This document shows positions 52,609 to 53,088 of a stretch of DNA of 53,088 nucleotides, piece by piece (the first letter of the stretch is position 1; the number at the start of each line of letters is the position of its first letter). The stretch is from CALFBG01 sp045110315 (GTDB lineage: Bacteria > Bacteroidota > Bacteroidia > Chitinophagales > Saprospiraceae). Under the pieces are notes generated by a model. That model saw only the letters and a program-made list of their open reading frames with translations, was not told the DNA's origin and made no database searches. A program made the translations under genes and the position numbers. The stretch lies in assembly GCA_045110315.1 (NCBI GenBank), contig JBGCFY010000021.1, forward strand, positions 1 to 53,088, in the 5' to 3' direction.

Positions 52609-53088
52609 TTAATATTCTTCGGGTTGTTCGGTTGAAATATTTTGAATCTCCGTATTTGCTTCGTCTAGCGCTAGAATGATAAACTCTACTCGGCGATTCG
52701 TTTGCCGACCTTCTTCCGTTTCATTGTTTTCAATCGGGCGGAGTTCTCCGTAACCTTGGTAGGCAATTCGGCTTGGGTCTACCCCTTGATCTAATAAATA
52801 TTGATGAACAGCTTTCGCGCGATTTTCGGAAAGGTTTTGATTATAATTTTCTCCACCTCGGCTGTCAGTATGTCCATGAATTTCAATTTGCATGGAAGGA
52901 TGTTCGTTCAACAAGCGATGTAATTCCGCCAATTCTTCGAAAGAAGCCTCCAGTAAATCCCACTTTGCTGTTTCAAAATAAATTCGATCCAGTTGGATGA
53001 CTTGTCCCACGGCAACCTCTAAGGTCGCTAAGGATTCTTCCGGTTCTGGCTGTACATTAAGTTGATAAACGCCGACATCGTCAATTAA
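52609..53088 (-). CDS. OmpA-family outer membrane protein, 5' part outside window
   Basis: The frame is open to the last base: the codons from 53088 to 53011 encode a run without stop (L-I-D-D-V-G-V-Y-Q-L-N-V-Q-P-E), so the GTG near 53010 is not the true start and the gene continues beyond the right edge. The visible 159 codons hold the peptidoglycan-binding OmpA C-terminal domain: Y-F-E-T-A-K-W-D-L, I-E-I-H-G-H-T-D-S-R-G, N-L-S-E-N-R-A-K-A-V, Y-G-E-L-R-P and N-R-R-V-E-F-I-I. The Asp and Arg that hold the diaminopimelate group are present. The protein should tether the outer membrane to the cell wall. The beta part at its N-terminus cannot be seen. Confidence 0.9.
   Translation of the reverse strand, partial: LIDDVGVYQLNVQPEPEESLATLEVAVGQVIQLDRIYFETAKWDLLEASFEELAELHRLLNEHPSMQIEIHGHTDSRGGENYNQNLSENRAKAVHQYLLDQGVDPSRIAYQGYGELRPIENNETEEGRQTNRRVEFIILALDEANTEIQNISTEQPEEY

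Overview
The window looks like chromosome of a member of the phylum Bacteroidota, most probably order Saprospirales (a Saprospira/Aureispira/Lewinella-like marine filament or glider). This rests on nine secreted proteins that end in type IX secretion (T9SS) domains (three gliding-motility/type B C-termini, six type A sorting domains), on SprB-type repeats, on TAnnTTTG-type -7 promoter elements, on nearly absent Shine-Dalgarno sequences, and on a base composition that looks AT-rich (judged by eye). The genus is inference. No rRNA, tRNA, CRISPR array, integrase, transposase or intact insertion sequence was seen.

Layout. 1-2.1 kb: 3' part of a giant T9SS repeat protein cut by the left edge. 2.1-9.4 kb: a surface-glycan locus. 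It holds a GT2/NeuA-like fusion, a zinc-ribbon methyltransferase, a YWTD-propeller T9SS protein with its own promoter, then a tightly overlapping trio (hexapeptide acyltransferase, SpsF-like cytidylyltransferase, NeuB/SpsE-like synthase) and a divergent, probably GT-B-like protein. Together they suggest making and transferring a nonulosonic-acid-like sugar. 9.4-9.7 kb: a candidate structured small RNA. 9.7-22.9 kb: three large T9SS proteins, namely a 1740-aa LRR/Ig protein with about 21 copies of a 54-aa Cys repeat, a beta-helix/SprB/PKD/cohesin/dockerin-like protein of about 1680 aa, and a PQQ-type sugar dehydrogenase. 23-33.3 kb: proteolysis and cell envelope (Prc/S41 protease, an Arc-type ribbon-helix-helix repressor missed by length filters, an S9 peptidase, a GT39-like membrane protein, an M19 dipeptidase and a serine beta-lactamase-like hydrolase). 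34.2-37.4 kb: a tandem pair of S74-chaperone/T9SS surface proteins. 37.5-46.3 kb: a zinc-ribbon small protein, a type B T9SS protein, a second S9 peptidase and a propeller/SprB T9SS protein. 46.5-53.1 kb: gene remnants, an acetyl-xylan-esterase-like protein lacking its nucleophile serine, a DPP11-type S46 peptidase, a nucleoid-associated protein and an OmpA-family protein cut by the right edge.

Working together. The T9SS proteins are likely adhesins, sheath proteins or secreted enzymes. The glycan locus may decorate them or the lipopolysaccharide. The S46, S9 (two), S41 and M19 peptidases form a plausible protein and peptide utilisation set, fitting a proteolytic or predatory life style (inference).

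The most unusual items are the Ser-to-Gly esterase, the 54-aa two-cysteine repeat array, cohesin-like and dockerin-like modules in one T9SS polypeptide, the GT2/degenerate-NeuA fusion, the candidate RNA near 9.5 kb, the Arc-like repressor beside iterated AT-rich boxes, and the doubly hairpinned intergenic region at 31.7-32.2 kb. I did not find one obvious, self-contained new defence or mobile system.
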